A stretch of 6,928 nt of DNA from Oscillospiraceae bacterium (GTDB lineage: Bacteria; Bacillota; Clostridia; Oscillospirales; Ruminococcaceae): the NCBI GenBank assembly GCA_900752625.1, contig CAADWC010000169.1, positions 1-6,928 of the forward strand. Reading direction: 5' to 3'. The translations under genes and the position numbers were made by a program. The notes below the pieces were generated by a model. The model saw only the letters and a program-made list of their open reading frames with translations. It was not told the origin of the DNA and did no database searches. Positions within the stretch are counted from its first letter, which is position 1; every line of letters starts with the position of its first letter. Below, piece after piece: positions 1-6,103 of the stretch.

Positions 1-1007
1 CGTTTACGGTTGCAGGAGGTATCTTTATTGCGCTGGCTTTTCTTATCGATACCATTGCAGGAGCGCCGCAGGACAGCACGTTTGGCACCTACACGGCGGC
101 GGCTGAATTTTTCAAGACTATCGGCAACTTTGCCTTCAGCTTTATGATTCCTGTGCTTGCAGGCTACATCGGAATGTCTATTGCTGACAGGCCGGGTTTT
201 CTGGTAGGTCTGGTAGGAGGATATCTTGCTTCGACAGGTTCTACCTTTACAAACGTAGCCGGAGATGTTCCCTCGGGATTTTTAGGAGCGCTTCTTGCAG
301 GCTTTGCCGGCGGATTCCTTATGCTGGGTATTGAAAGGCTCTGCGATAAAATGCCAAAGGCTTTGAACGGAATAAAGCCGGTATTGATATATCCGCTTGC
401 GGGACTTGGAATCATAGCAGTGATTATGTGCGCCGTAAATCCGTTTATGGGAATGATAAATACGGGGCTGTCAAACTTCCTTGAAAATATGGGCAACTCA
501 AGCAAAATAGTTCTGGGCTGCATTCTTGGAGGAATGATGTCTATAGATATGGGCGGTCCTTTCAACAAGGCGGCTTACGTATTCGGAACGGCGGCGATCG
601 CTTCGGGAAGCTACGACGTTATGGCGGCGGTAATGATAGGCGGCATGGTTCCTCCTATTGCGATAGCTCTTTCTACAACGTTCTTTAAATCCAGATGGAC
701 AGATGAAGAGAGAAAGAACGGTCCGGTAAACTATATTATGGGACTGAGCTTTATAACTGAAGGAGCTATTCCTTATGCTGCGGCTGATCCGCTGAGAGTA
801 ATACCTGCCTGCATCGTAGGCGCAGCAACAGCCGGCGGACTTTCAATGGCGTTTAACTGTACTCTTATGGCGCCTCACGGCGGAGTATTCGTATTCGCAG
901 TAGTAGGCAACTGGCCGCTGTATATTCTTTCGCTTGCGATAGGCTCGCTGGTAGGAATGGTTATGCTGGCGATCCTTAAGAAAAAGACTGTAAGCGACAT
1001 TTCATAA
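1..1007 (+). CDS. fruA: PTS fructose-family permease, EIIC domain (5' partial)
   Basis: This is the membrane channel domain of a fructose-type PTS Enzyme II, which takes up the sugar and presents it for phosphorylation. The reading frame is open from the first base; the in-frame ATG at 144 is an internal methionine, not the start. The visible part (about 335 residues) is nearly all hydrophobic membrane segments joined by Gly/Ala-rich turns. Family signatures are AFLIDTIAG near the start, the ADRPGF loop, the GLKP-like GIKPVLIYPL, DMGGPFNKAAY, and the sugar-site motif TEGAIPYAAADPLRVIP, followed by MAPHGGVFV. The protein ends soon after the last membrane segment in a lysine-rich tail. The usual EIIA/EIIB domains are not C-terminal, so they must lie upstream in the same polypeptide or in other genes. 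It lies 43 bases upstream of ptsH and is probably co-transcribed with ptsH and ptsI. Fructose is inferred from family; mannose-type or related sugars are possible. Confidence 0.9.
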   Translation, partial: FTVAGGIFIALAFLIDTIAGAPQDSTFGTYTAAAEFFKTIGNFAFSFMIPVLAGYIGMSIADRPGFLVGLVGGYLASTGSTFTNVAGDVPSGFLGALLAGFAGGFLMLGIERLCDKMPKALNGIKPVLIYPLAGLGIIAVIMCAVNPFMGMINTGLSNFLENMGNSSKIVLGCILGGMMSIDMGGPFNKAAYVFGTAAIASGSYDVMAAVMIGGMVPPIAIALSTTFFKSRWTDEERKNGPVNYIMGLSFITEGAIPYAAADPLRVIPACIVGAATAGGLSMAFNCTLMAPHGGVFVFAVVGNWPLYILSLAIGSLVGMVMLAILKKKTVSDIS

Positions 1008-1035
1008 TAAGTATAATTTGAGTAACAATAATAAA

Positions 1036-1042
1036 AAGGAGA
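1036..1042 (+). promoter_or_regulatory. Ribosome binding site of ptsH
   Basis: AAGGAGA lies 8 bases before the ATG at 1051. It fixes the HPr start there rather than at the in-frame TTG at 1018, which would precede this site and add 11 low-complexity residues to HPr. Confidence 0.85.
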
Positions 1043-1050
1043 GATTCATC

Positions 1051-1317
1051 ATGGTAAAAAAGACAGTAACGGTAATTAACGAGCAAGGACTTCATATGCG
1101 GCCTGCGGGAGTCCTTGCAAAAGCAGTGAAGGATCACCCGGATTGCGAAGTGATACTTTACGCAAACGGAAAGACCATAAAGGCAAAAGCTCCGATGCAG
1201 ATCATGGCCGCCTGTATGAAAAAGGGCTGTGAGGTTGAGATCGTTTGCGAAGGCGCAGACGAGCAGGCAGTGCTTGATGAAATTGTCGGGATGTTTGAAT
1301 CGGGATTCGGCGAATAA
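1051..1317 (+). CDS. ptsH: HPr phosphocarrier protein lacking the regulatory serine
   Basis: This small cytoplasmic phosphocarrier (88 residues, normal HPr length) accepts phosphate from Enzyme I and passes it to EIIA domains. The active-site motif GLHMRPAG carries His15 and Arg17 at the textbook positions. In Firmicute HPr the second conserved block reads like NGKTxxxKSIMGVMS, where Ser46 is phosphorylated by HPr kinase. Here it reads NGKTIKAKAPMQIMAACMKKG, so the aligned residue (number 47, after one inserted residue) is alanine and is followed by proline. His-phosphorelay should work, but HprK-dependent control through that serine should not. The gene lies between the EIIC gene and ptsI, consistent with a relay serving that permease. 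A capsule-like or regulatory HPr paralogue is less likely because His15 and the EI partner are both present. Confidence 0.95.
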   Translation: MVKKTVTVINEQGLHMRPAGVLAKAVKDHPDCEVILYANGKTIKAKAPMQIMAACMKKGCEVEIVCEGADEQAVLDEIVGMFESGFGE

Positions 1318-1324
1318 TAAATTT

Positions 1325-1351
1325 ACAGCGGCAAGGTTTTTCTGCCGTTGT
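1325..1351 (+). other. Intergenic hairpin between ptsH and ptsI
   Basis: The left arm 1325-1333 (ACAGCGGCA) pairs with 1343-1351 (TGCCGTTGT): nine pairs with one G-U wobble, around a 9-base loop. No T-run follows the stem, so it does not look like an intrinsic terminator. It ends 8 bases before the ptsI ribosome binding site. Possible roles are mRNA end protection or processing, setting different HPr and EI levels. The function is inference. Confidence 0.55.
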
Positions 1352-1372
1352 TGTGATACGGGGTGAACAGTT

Positions 1373-3007
1373 ATGGTAAAATATACAGGTAAAGGCGTTT
1401 ACGGAGCGGTTGCAATCGGAAAAATTTCAATTTTCAAAAAGCAGGACGTTTCCGTAAAGCGCGTTCATATTGAGGATACAGGTGCAGAGAAGGCAAGGAT
1501 AAAGTCCGCAAAGGAGGCTTCATCCCAACAGCTTCAGTCTATATACGAAAAAGCTCTGAAGGAAGTGGGCGAAACCAACGCGCAGATCTTTGAGATTCAT
1601 ATGATGATGCTGGAGGACGAGGATTACAACGAGTCCATCGAAAATATAATCGAAACGCAAAAAGTAAACGCCGAATATGCAGTTGCTGTAACGGCGGACA
1701 ATTTTGCAGATATGTTTTCGTCAATGGACGACGTATATATGCAGGCGCGCGCCGCCGACGTAAAGGATATTTCAAACAGGATCATTGCAAATCTTAACGG
1801 AACGGCGGCCGGCGGAACGAATACGGAAGGAAAAATGATAGTATGTGCGGACGACCTTGCACCCAGCGAAACCGTTTCGCTGGATAAGGACAAGGTCCTT
1901 GCGTTTGTTACCGCTCACGGTTCTTCAAATTCGCATACGGCGATCCTTGCGAGAAATATGAATATCCCGGCGGTTATAGGCGCAGGCGACGATTTTCTTT
2001 CGCAGATCAACGATGGAGATGAAGCAATAGTAGACGGATTTACGGGAGAGGTGTTTGTAAATCCCGACGACGCTACAAAAGCTTCGCTTTTGTCAAAGCA
2101 GAAAGCCGACGAGGAGAAAAAACTTCTTTTACAGAAGCTTAAAGGCAAGGAAAACATAACTCTTGACGGTACAAAAATCAACATTTACGCTAACATCGGA
2201 AGCGTTGACAATATCGGAGCAGTGCTTTTAAACGATGCGGGCGGCATCGGTCTTTTCAGAAGTGAATTTCTTTATCTTGAAAACAGCAGTTATCCTACCG
2301 AGGAGCAGCAATTTACCGCCTATAAAAGAGTTCTCGAAAGCATGGCGGGAAAAAAGGTCATTATACGGACTCTGGATATCGGAGCGGATAAGCAGGTAGA
2401 TTATTTTGATCTGAAAAAGGAGGAGAATCCTGCGCTTGGCTATCGCGCGATCAGGATCTGTCTGACCCGTCCCGAAATTTTCAAAACCCAGCTGAGAGCG
2501 TTGTTCAGAGTGTCGGTTTACGGAAATCTCGGAATAATGTTTCCTATGATCACAAGCGTTTCGGAGGTTGAAAGGATTATTGCAATATGCGGAGAAGTAA
2601 GAGCTGAGCTTAAGGATCAGGGAATAGCATATTCCGAATCGGTGGAACTTGGAATTATGATTGAAACTCCCGCGGCTGCGATCATCAGTGATAAGCTTGC
2701 GCCTATGGTGGACTTTTTCAGCGTCGGCACAAACGACCTGACGCAGTATACCCTTGCCTGTGACAGACAGAATCCAGATATCGAGCAATTCTGCGATACG
2801 CATCATGAAGCTATTCTGCGCCTGATAGAAATGAGCGCCGAAAATGCTCACAAGAACGGAGCATGGATAGGTATCTGCGGAGAGCTTGCGGCAGATACTA
2901 CCCTTACGGAAACATTTTTAAGAATGGGAATAGACGAACTTTCCGTTTCGCCGACATTTGTTCTAAAGGTCAGGGATGCCGTAAGAAATATTGATTTATC
3001 AACATAA
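1373..3007 (+). CDS. ptsI: PTS Enzyme I (PEP--protein phosphotransferase)
   Basis: This cytoplasmic enzyme takes phosphate from phosphoenolpyruvate and transfers it to HPr. The 544 residues show, in order, the N-terminal region with the helical HPr-binding part (about 1-140), the swivelling phosphohistidine domain (about 150-230) with GSSNSHTAILARNMNIPAVIG and His188, a charged linker (about 233-256), and the PEP-binding barrel. The barrel has GIGLFRSEFLYL (291-302), RTLDIGADK (332-340), GIMIETPAAA (427-436), SVGTNDLTQYTLACDR (450-465) and GICGELA with the catalytic Cys502. All key residues are present. The protein stops about 42 residues after Cys502, roughly 30 fewer than the well-known E. 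coli enzyme, and the in-frame sequence after the stop does not continue the family, so this looks like a natural short C-terminus. ATG 1373 is preceded by GGGGTGA at 1360-1366. It is the last gene of the + strand operon. Confidence 0.97.
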   Translation: MVKYTGKGVYGAVAIGKISIFKKQDVSVKRVHIEDTGAEKARIKSAKEASSQQLQSIYEKALKEVGETNAQIFEIHMMMLEDEDYNESIENIIETQKVNAEYAVAVTADNFADMFSSMDDVYMQARAADVKDISNRIIANLNGTAAGGTNTEGKMIVCADDLAPSETVSLDKDKVLAFVTAHGSSNSHTAILARNMNIPAVIGAGDDFLSQINDGDEAIVDGFTGEVFVNPDDATKASLLSKQKADEEKKLLLQKLKGKENITLDGTKINIYANIGSVDNIGAVLLNDAGGIGLFRSEFLYLENSSYPTEEQQFTAYKRVLESMAGKKVIIRTLDIGADKQVDYFDLKKEENPALGYRAIRICLTRPEIFKTQLRALFRVSVYGNLGIMFPMITSVSEVERIIAICGEVRAELKDQGIAYSESVELGIMIETPAAAIISDKLAPMVDFFSVGTNDLTQYTLACDRQNPDIEQFCDTHHEAILRLIEMSAENAHKNGAWIGICGELAADTTLTETFLRMGIDELSVSPTFVLKVRDAVRNIDLST

Positions 3008-3038
3008 TTTACAGTATTGATTATTTGCTGTGAACAAT

Positions 3039-3084
3039 AAAAATACAGGCAATACCGCGCAAAGCCGGTATTGCCTGTATTTTT
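3039..3084. terminator. Bidirectional intrinsic terminator between ptsI and the HxlR gene
   Basis: A perfect 19-bp inverted repeat: 3039-3057 (AAAAATACAGGCAATACCG) pairs with 3066-3084, with an 8-base loop. The stem has a GC-rich core, with a T-run on the 3' side in + orientation and the matching A-run giving a U-run in - orientation. It sits 31 bases after the ptsI stop and 10 bases beyond the HxlR stop, so it can end both converging transcripts. Confidence 0.93.
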
Positions 3085-3094
3085 ATACTGGTAT

Positions 3095-3430
3095 TCAAGA
3101 GTTTTCATTAAAGCTCTGCTTAAAATTCATACCCCATTCCGCCATAGAATCAAGAATAGGCTGCATACTCTCGCCAAGCTCAGTAAGAGTATATTCAACT
3201 CTCGGCGGTACTTCGGGATAGACTTTTCTTATCAGCAGACCGTTCTCTTCCATACTGCGGAGATTTGCGGTAAGGACCTTTTGAGATATACCACTGACCG
3301 ATTTTTTCAGTTCTCCGAAACGTTTTGTACCCGTCATTAAATCACGGATAATAAGCACCTTCCATTTATCTCCTATAAGCATCAATGTGGTTTCCACCGG
3401 ACATGCCGGCAGGTCGTTTTTGTTTATCAT
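3095..3430 (-). CDS. HxlR-family transcriptional regulator
   Basis: A DNA-binding winged-helix repressor or activator of the HxlR (MarR-like, DUF24) family, 111 residues, the normal family length. Signatures are CPVETTLMLIGDKWK near the N-terminus, LMTGTKRFGELKKSVSGIS (recognition helix region), the LTANLRSMEENGLLIRK wing, the VEYTLTELGESM strand-helix, and PILDSMAEWG. The single cysteine (Cys10, in ACPVE) is the position used for thiol or electrophile sensing in YodB/QorR/HypR-type members; whether it senses anything here is inference. The start at 3430 is chosen over an in-frame ATG at 3517 because AGAGGT precedes it at a proper distance and the longer form would add 29 residues foreign to the family. 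It is transcribed alone from its own promoter, converging on ptsI. No adjacent oxidoreductase or transporter target is visible. Confidence 0.93.
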   Translation of the reverse strand: MINKNDLPACPVETTLMLIGDKWKVLIIRDLMTGTKRFGELKKSVSGISQKVLTANLRSMEENGLLIRKVYPEVPPRVEYTLTELGESMQPILDSMAEWGMNFKQSFNENS

Positions 3431-3436
3431 AATATT

Positions 3437-3442
3437 ACCTCT
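3437..3442 (-). promoter_or_regulatory. Ribosome binding site of the HxlR gene
   Basis: On the - strand, AGAGGT lies 6 bases before the ATG at 3430. It supports the 111-residue start over the longer open frame. Confidence 0.65.
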
Positions 3443-3504
3443 AAGTATCAAAATAAATGCAACGCTCTTTAAGAAACTGTCTTTCGAGCATATACCAACG
3501 TAAA

Positions 3505-3541
3505 ATCGTGCTTTCATATATATATTTTATCACAACACGAT
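3505..3541. repeat. Inverted repeat flanking the HxlR promoter -10 (candidate operator)
   Basis: ATCGTG at 3505-3510 and its exact complement CACGAT at 3536-3541 are 25 bases apart. They bracket the -10 hexamer and probable start point. Placement suits a repressor site for autoregulation, but the half-sites are only 6 bp, so chance cannot be excluded. Confidence 0.35.
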
Positions 3542-3552
3542 ACGAAATGCAA
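3524..3552 (-). promoter_or_regulatory. Sigma-A promoter of the HxlR gene
   Basis: On the - strand, TTGCAT (3547-3552) and TAAAAT (3524-3529) are separated by exactly 17 bases, with an extended -10 TG one base upstream of the hexamer. Transcription would start near 3517, giving a leader of about 87 bases before the ATG at 3430. Confidence 0.7.
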
Positions 3553-3624
3553 GAAAGAGTGCAAATAAAATTGTAAAACCATAGTTTAAAATACGCCGCG
3601 GAATTAAGTGCAAGCAAATAAATA

Positions 3625-3648
3625 ATCCCCCGGCAATCGCCGAGGGAT
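3625..3648 (-). terminator. Intrinsic terminator of the PepSY gene
   Basis: On the - strand a 10-bp stem, ATCCCTCGGC with GCCGGGGGAT (one U-G wobble), closes a GATT tetraloop and is followed by TATTTATTTG. It lies about 30 bases after the PepSY stop. It separates the two-component/PepSY operon from the downstream HxlR promoter. Confidence 0.85.
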
Positions 3649-3678
3649 ACTGGTTGAATTTTTTGTAATGTCGGTACA

Positions 3679-4623
3679 TTATCCGCGGTCGTAGTCAAAT
3701 TCGATAATATCGCCTGATACCGCATTGATAGTGTAGTCATATTCCATGCCGTTGTAATAGAAGGATACGTCGTATTCCACTATTCCGTCGTCGTTTTCAA
3801 GTTTTGCCTTTGAAAACTGCACCTGGGATTCGGTGAACCCGGCATGGTCAAGGGCGATTTGCTTAGCCCTGTCAACACCTATATACGAATCTGAACCATT
3901 TGTATTGCCGCCGTTTGCCTGAACGTTAAAAGCTTCGGTACTTTTTCCTTTTACCGTTCCGTCGGAGGCGTTTATTTCATAATCGTATTCCGTGTCGGAG
4001 GTGTAAAATTCGATGTCATACACCGTTATAAAATCGTCAGTATCAAGATTAACCTTGATAAAAGTAACATCGCTCTCGGCAAGTCCGGCGTCGGCAAGAG
4101 CTGCCGCTTTTGCTTCATCCTCTGAAATTACGCCGCTCTGTTCGGAATTTGATTGCGACGAATTAGTTTCAGCCTGAACAGGCTTTTCCGAATCTGCCGA
4201 AGAGGCGTTGCTGTCTGTCTGCTGTGTTTCGCCGGAAGATACGGAAGCACGGCTGTCGGACTGTGACGAAAGGTTCTGCTCATTAGAGCTTGTTACGCTG
4301 TTTCCCTCAATATCTCTTGAAACTATATCTCCGTCCTTTGCCAGAATACTGTATTCGTATTCTGTTCCGCTGCTGTAGAAATCCACATCATAACAGAAAC
4401 GACCGTCGTCAAAACCGAGTCTTGCTCTCAGACCCGAAACATCGGATTCGTTCAACACTGCATCTGCCAGGGCAATTTTCTCCGCTTCATCTTTGCCGAT
4501 AAAAGTGCTTTTGATAACGATCGCGCCCACGGCAGCCGCCGCGATCAGAACAATAATTACTATGCAGATAATTGATATAACCGCTTTCTTTGGTGTGCTG
4601 AATAAATTCTTGATTCTTTTCAT
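3679..4623 (-). CDS. Membrane-anchored protein with three PepSY repeats
   Basis: A 314-residue protein with a short basic N-terminus (MKRIKNLFSTPKK), one membrane segment at about 14-37, and an extracytoplasmic remainder. Three PepSY-type repeats are visible at about 41-105, 165-230 and 247-312. Each has an opening like IGxDEAxxIALxxA, an ESDV/ESQV turn, then YDVxFYxxxxEYxYxI and a DG or SG with GxI/GxV at the end. A Ser/Asn/Gln-rich, low-complexity linker of about 58 residues (107-164) separates repeats 1 and 2; repeats 2 and 3 are joined by a short Gly/Asn-rich linker. The repeats are very acidic. PepSY domains are known from peptidase propeptides and YpeB, where they are linked to protease inhibition or localisation; the role here is not shown by the sequence. 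AAAGGAGT (4632-4639) precedes the ATG. Co-orientation 76 bases behind a histidine kinase suggests an accessory or target of that system. Confidence 0.88.
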   Translation of the reverse strand: MKRIKNLFSTPKKAVISIICIVIIVLIAAAAVGAIVIKSTFIGKDEAEKIALADAVLNESDVSGLRARLGFDDGRFCYDVDFYSSGTEYEYSILAKDGDIVSRDIEGNSVTSSNEQNLSSQSDSRASVSSGETQQTDSNASSADSEKPVQAETNSSQSNSEQSGVISEDEAKAAALADAGLAESDVTFIKVNLDTDDFITVYDIEFYTSDTEYDYEINASDGTVKGKSTEAFNVQANGGNTNGSDSYIGVDRAKQIALDHAGFTESQVQFSKAKLENDDGIVEYDVSFYYNGMEYDYTINAVSGDIIEFDYDRG

Positions 4624-4654
4624 GGTAGATTACTCCTTTCATCATTGTACCTAT

Positions 4655-4660
4655 ATTATA
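4655..4660 (-). promoter_or_regulatory. Possible internal -10 before the PepSY gene
   Basis: A perfect TATAAT on the - strand sits in the 76-base gap between the kinase stop and the PepSY start, with a leader of about 25 bases containing the ribosome binding site. No good -35 hexamer is found at 16-18 bases, so it would be weak or activator-dependent. The AT-rich context makes a chance match plausible. Confidence 0.35.
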
Positions 4661-4699
4661 AATAACAAAGATTAAAGGAACATTAGAACGAATTATTTT

Positions 4700-6103
4700 T
4701 TAAAAGCGCGGAAAATGCACAGAAAATATGCTTCCCGTTCCGACCTTTGAGGATACTTCAACATATCCGCCGTGATAATCGGCTATATCCCTGACCATTG
4801 CAAGACCCAGCCCCGTACCCTCTGTGTTACGGGACATATCCGTTCTGTAAAAACGTTCAAAAATTTTCTTCTGCTGATCGTCGGGAATTCCGATTCCGTT
4901 GTCTTCTACTTTCAGAAGAATTTCTTCATCTGCTTCCAGCGTGACGATGATTTTACCGTCTTGCCTTCCGTAACGATAAGCATTGCTTATAAGATTAGTA
5001 AGCAGCCTTGTCAGCAGCATACGGTTTCCTGATATGAATACATCAGATCGGGTGTGCCATTTAAGCGTGATATTCTTATCTTTTATAAGCGACATATCAC
5101 TGCATACATCGCCTACAAGCTCTGAAAAATCAAGCTTTTCAAGGGGATAGCTTTTTTCGTTCTGCTCCATTCGTGCAAAGCACAGCATATCCTCAATAAG
5201 CCGCGACATTTTTCTTCCCTGCCGCTGGATTACCGTAAGAGCCTCCGCGTATTCTTCATTGGTTCGAGGCTTCTCCAGAGAATATTCACACTGAGCCATT
5301 ATCACAGACATAGGAGTACGAAGTTCGTGAGATGCGTCTGATGTAAACCGCTGCTCGGTCTTGAAGGCTTCGTCAAGCCGGCTGAACATATCGTCGAAAA
5401 CATTTGCAAGCCTGTGAAGCTCGTCGTTTCCCTTTCCCAGACCTATACGCTTATTCAGATCGCGGCCCTGACTGATCTGCGACGCAGCTTCGGTGATTTT
5501 TTGAACGGGTCTGAGCGCTCTGCCTGCGATCCAGTAGCCGCCGATCACAGCCAGCAAAAGCAAGGAGGGCAGCGCAACTGCAGAGATCCTTATTATAGAA
5601 GTAAGCTGCTGTGTTCCTTGATTTTCCGAAACCAGTCCGCGAAGCCACAGCTCCTCTGTTCCGTCAGCCGAAAGCTTGCAGTCAAACACATAGTAAACTA
5701 TGCCGTCCGATTTTATTCTATGAATGGTTCTGTCCGAAAAGGCTATATCCGCCGTTGCCATTGTCAGCGGATTTTCACCGTAAAGAAGCGTGCCGTTATC
5801 CTGATAAAGCGCGGTAAAAACGCCGTTTACCTTATCAAGAAAATCGTCGTCTATTTCTAGATATCCGTCTTTATAGGAAATATACTGATCGTCGTCATGG
5901 TCGGTCTCAGAATCGCGTATTTGTTTAAAAAATTCAATTTCGTCAACATTGTCCTCTACGGTTTCAACCAGATTGTCCTGTATATTTTTCTGCATTACCG
6001 AGCTGCTTGCCCACAGAATAATGCAGAATGTCACAGCGATAATAAAAATCATTATCACCGAAAACCATATGGTTACTTTTAATTTTACAGATAAATTCTT
6101 CAT
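4700..6103 (-). CDS. Sensor histidine kinase (HAMP, HisKA, HATPase)
   Basis: A membrane sensor kinase that autophosphorylates and passes phosphate to the adjacent response regulator. The 467 residues show membrane segment 1 (about 11-31), an outer domain of about 140 residues, membrane segment 2 (about 172-193) and a HAMP linker (about 194-246). These are followed by the phosphoacceptor box SDASHELRTPMS with His259 and the ATP-binding domain: N box NLISNAYRYG (370-379), G1 DNGIGIP (401-407), F box FERFYR (415-420), G2 GTGLGLAM (429-436). All catalytic motifs are intact. The outer domain has an acidic cluster at 64-90 (DSETDHDDDQ, then EIDDDFLD) that could bind cations or cationic peptides; this is inference. 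The start overlaps the regulator's stop by ATGA, with AAGGA about 8 bases upstream, so the two are translationally coupled. The ligand is unknown. Confidence 0.96.
   Translation of the reverse strand: MKNLSVKLKVTIWFSVIMIFIIAVTFCIILWASSSVMQKNIQDNLVETVEDNVDEIEFFKQIRDSETDHDDDQYISYKDGYLEIDDDFLDKVNGVFTALYQDNGTLLYGENPLTMATADIAFSDRTIHRIKSDGIVYYVFDCKLSADGTEELWLRGLVSENQGTQQLTSIIRISAVALPSLLLLAVIGGYWIAGRALRPVQKITEAASQISQGRDLNKRIGLGKGNDELHRLANVFDDMFSRLDEAFKTEQRFTSDASHELRTPMSVIMAQCEYSLEKPRTNEEYAEALTVIQRQGRKMSRLIEDMLCFARMEQNEKSYPLEKLDFSELVGDVCSDMSLIKDKNITLKWHTRSDVFISGNRMLLTRLLTNLISNAYRYGRQDGKIIVTLEADEEILLKVEDNGIGIPDDQQKKIFERFYRTDMSRNTEGTGLGLAMVRDIADYHGGYVEVSSKVGTGSIFSVHFPRF

Noticed and set aside
144..146. 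ATG as start of the EIIC gene
   Set aside because: The frame is open and clearly homologous to fructose EIIC upstream to the window edge, so this is an internal methionine.
164..568. 134-residue open frame antisense to the EIIC gene
   Set aside because: It mirrors the membrane-protein codons on the other strand and shows no independent signature.
1018..1050. Possible upstream TTG start for HPr adding 11 residues
   Set aside because: The ribosome binding site lies inside this extension and the extra residues are low-complexity; the ATG at 1051 gives a standard 88-residue HPr with His15 in place.
2228..2851. 207-residue open frame antisense to ptsI
   Set aside because: It is fully covered by the well-conserved ptsI coding sequence, has no recognisable domain, and is explained by codon bias of the real gene.
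3431..3517. Longer HxlR reading frame from an ATG at 3517
   Set aside because: The extra 29 residues are not family-like, and the predicted transcription start is at about the same base, leaving no room for a ribosome binding site.
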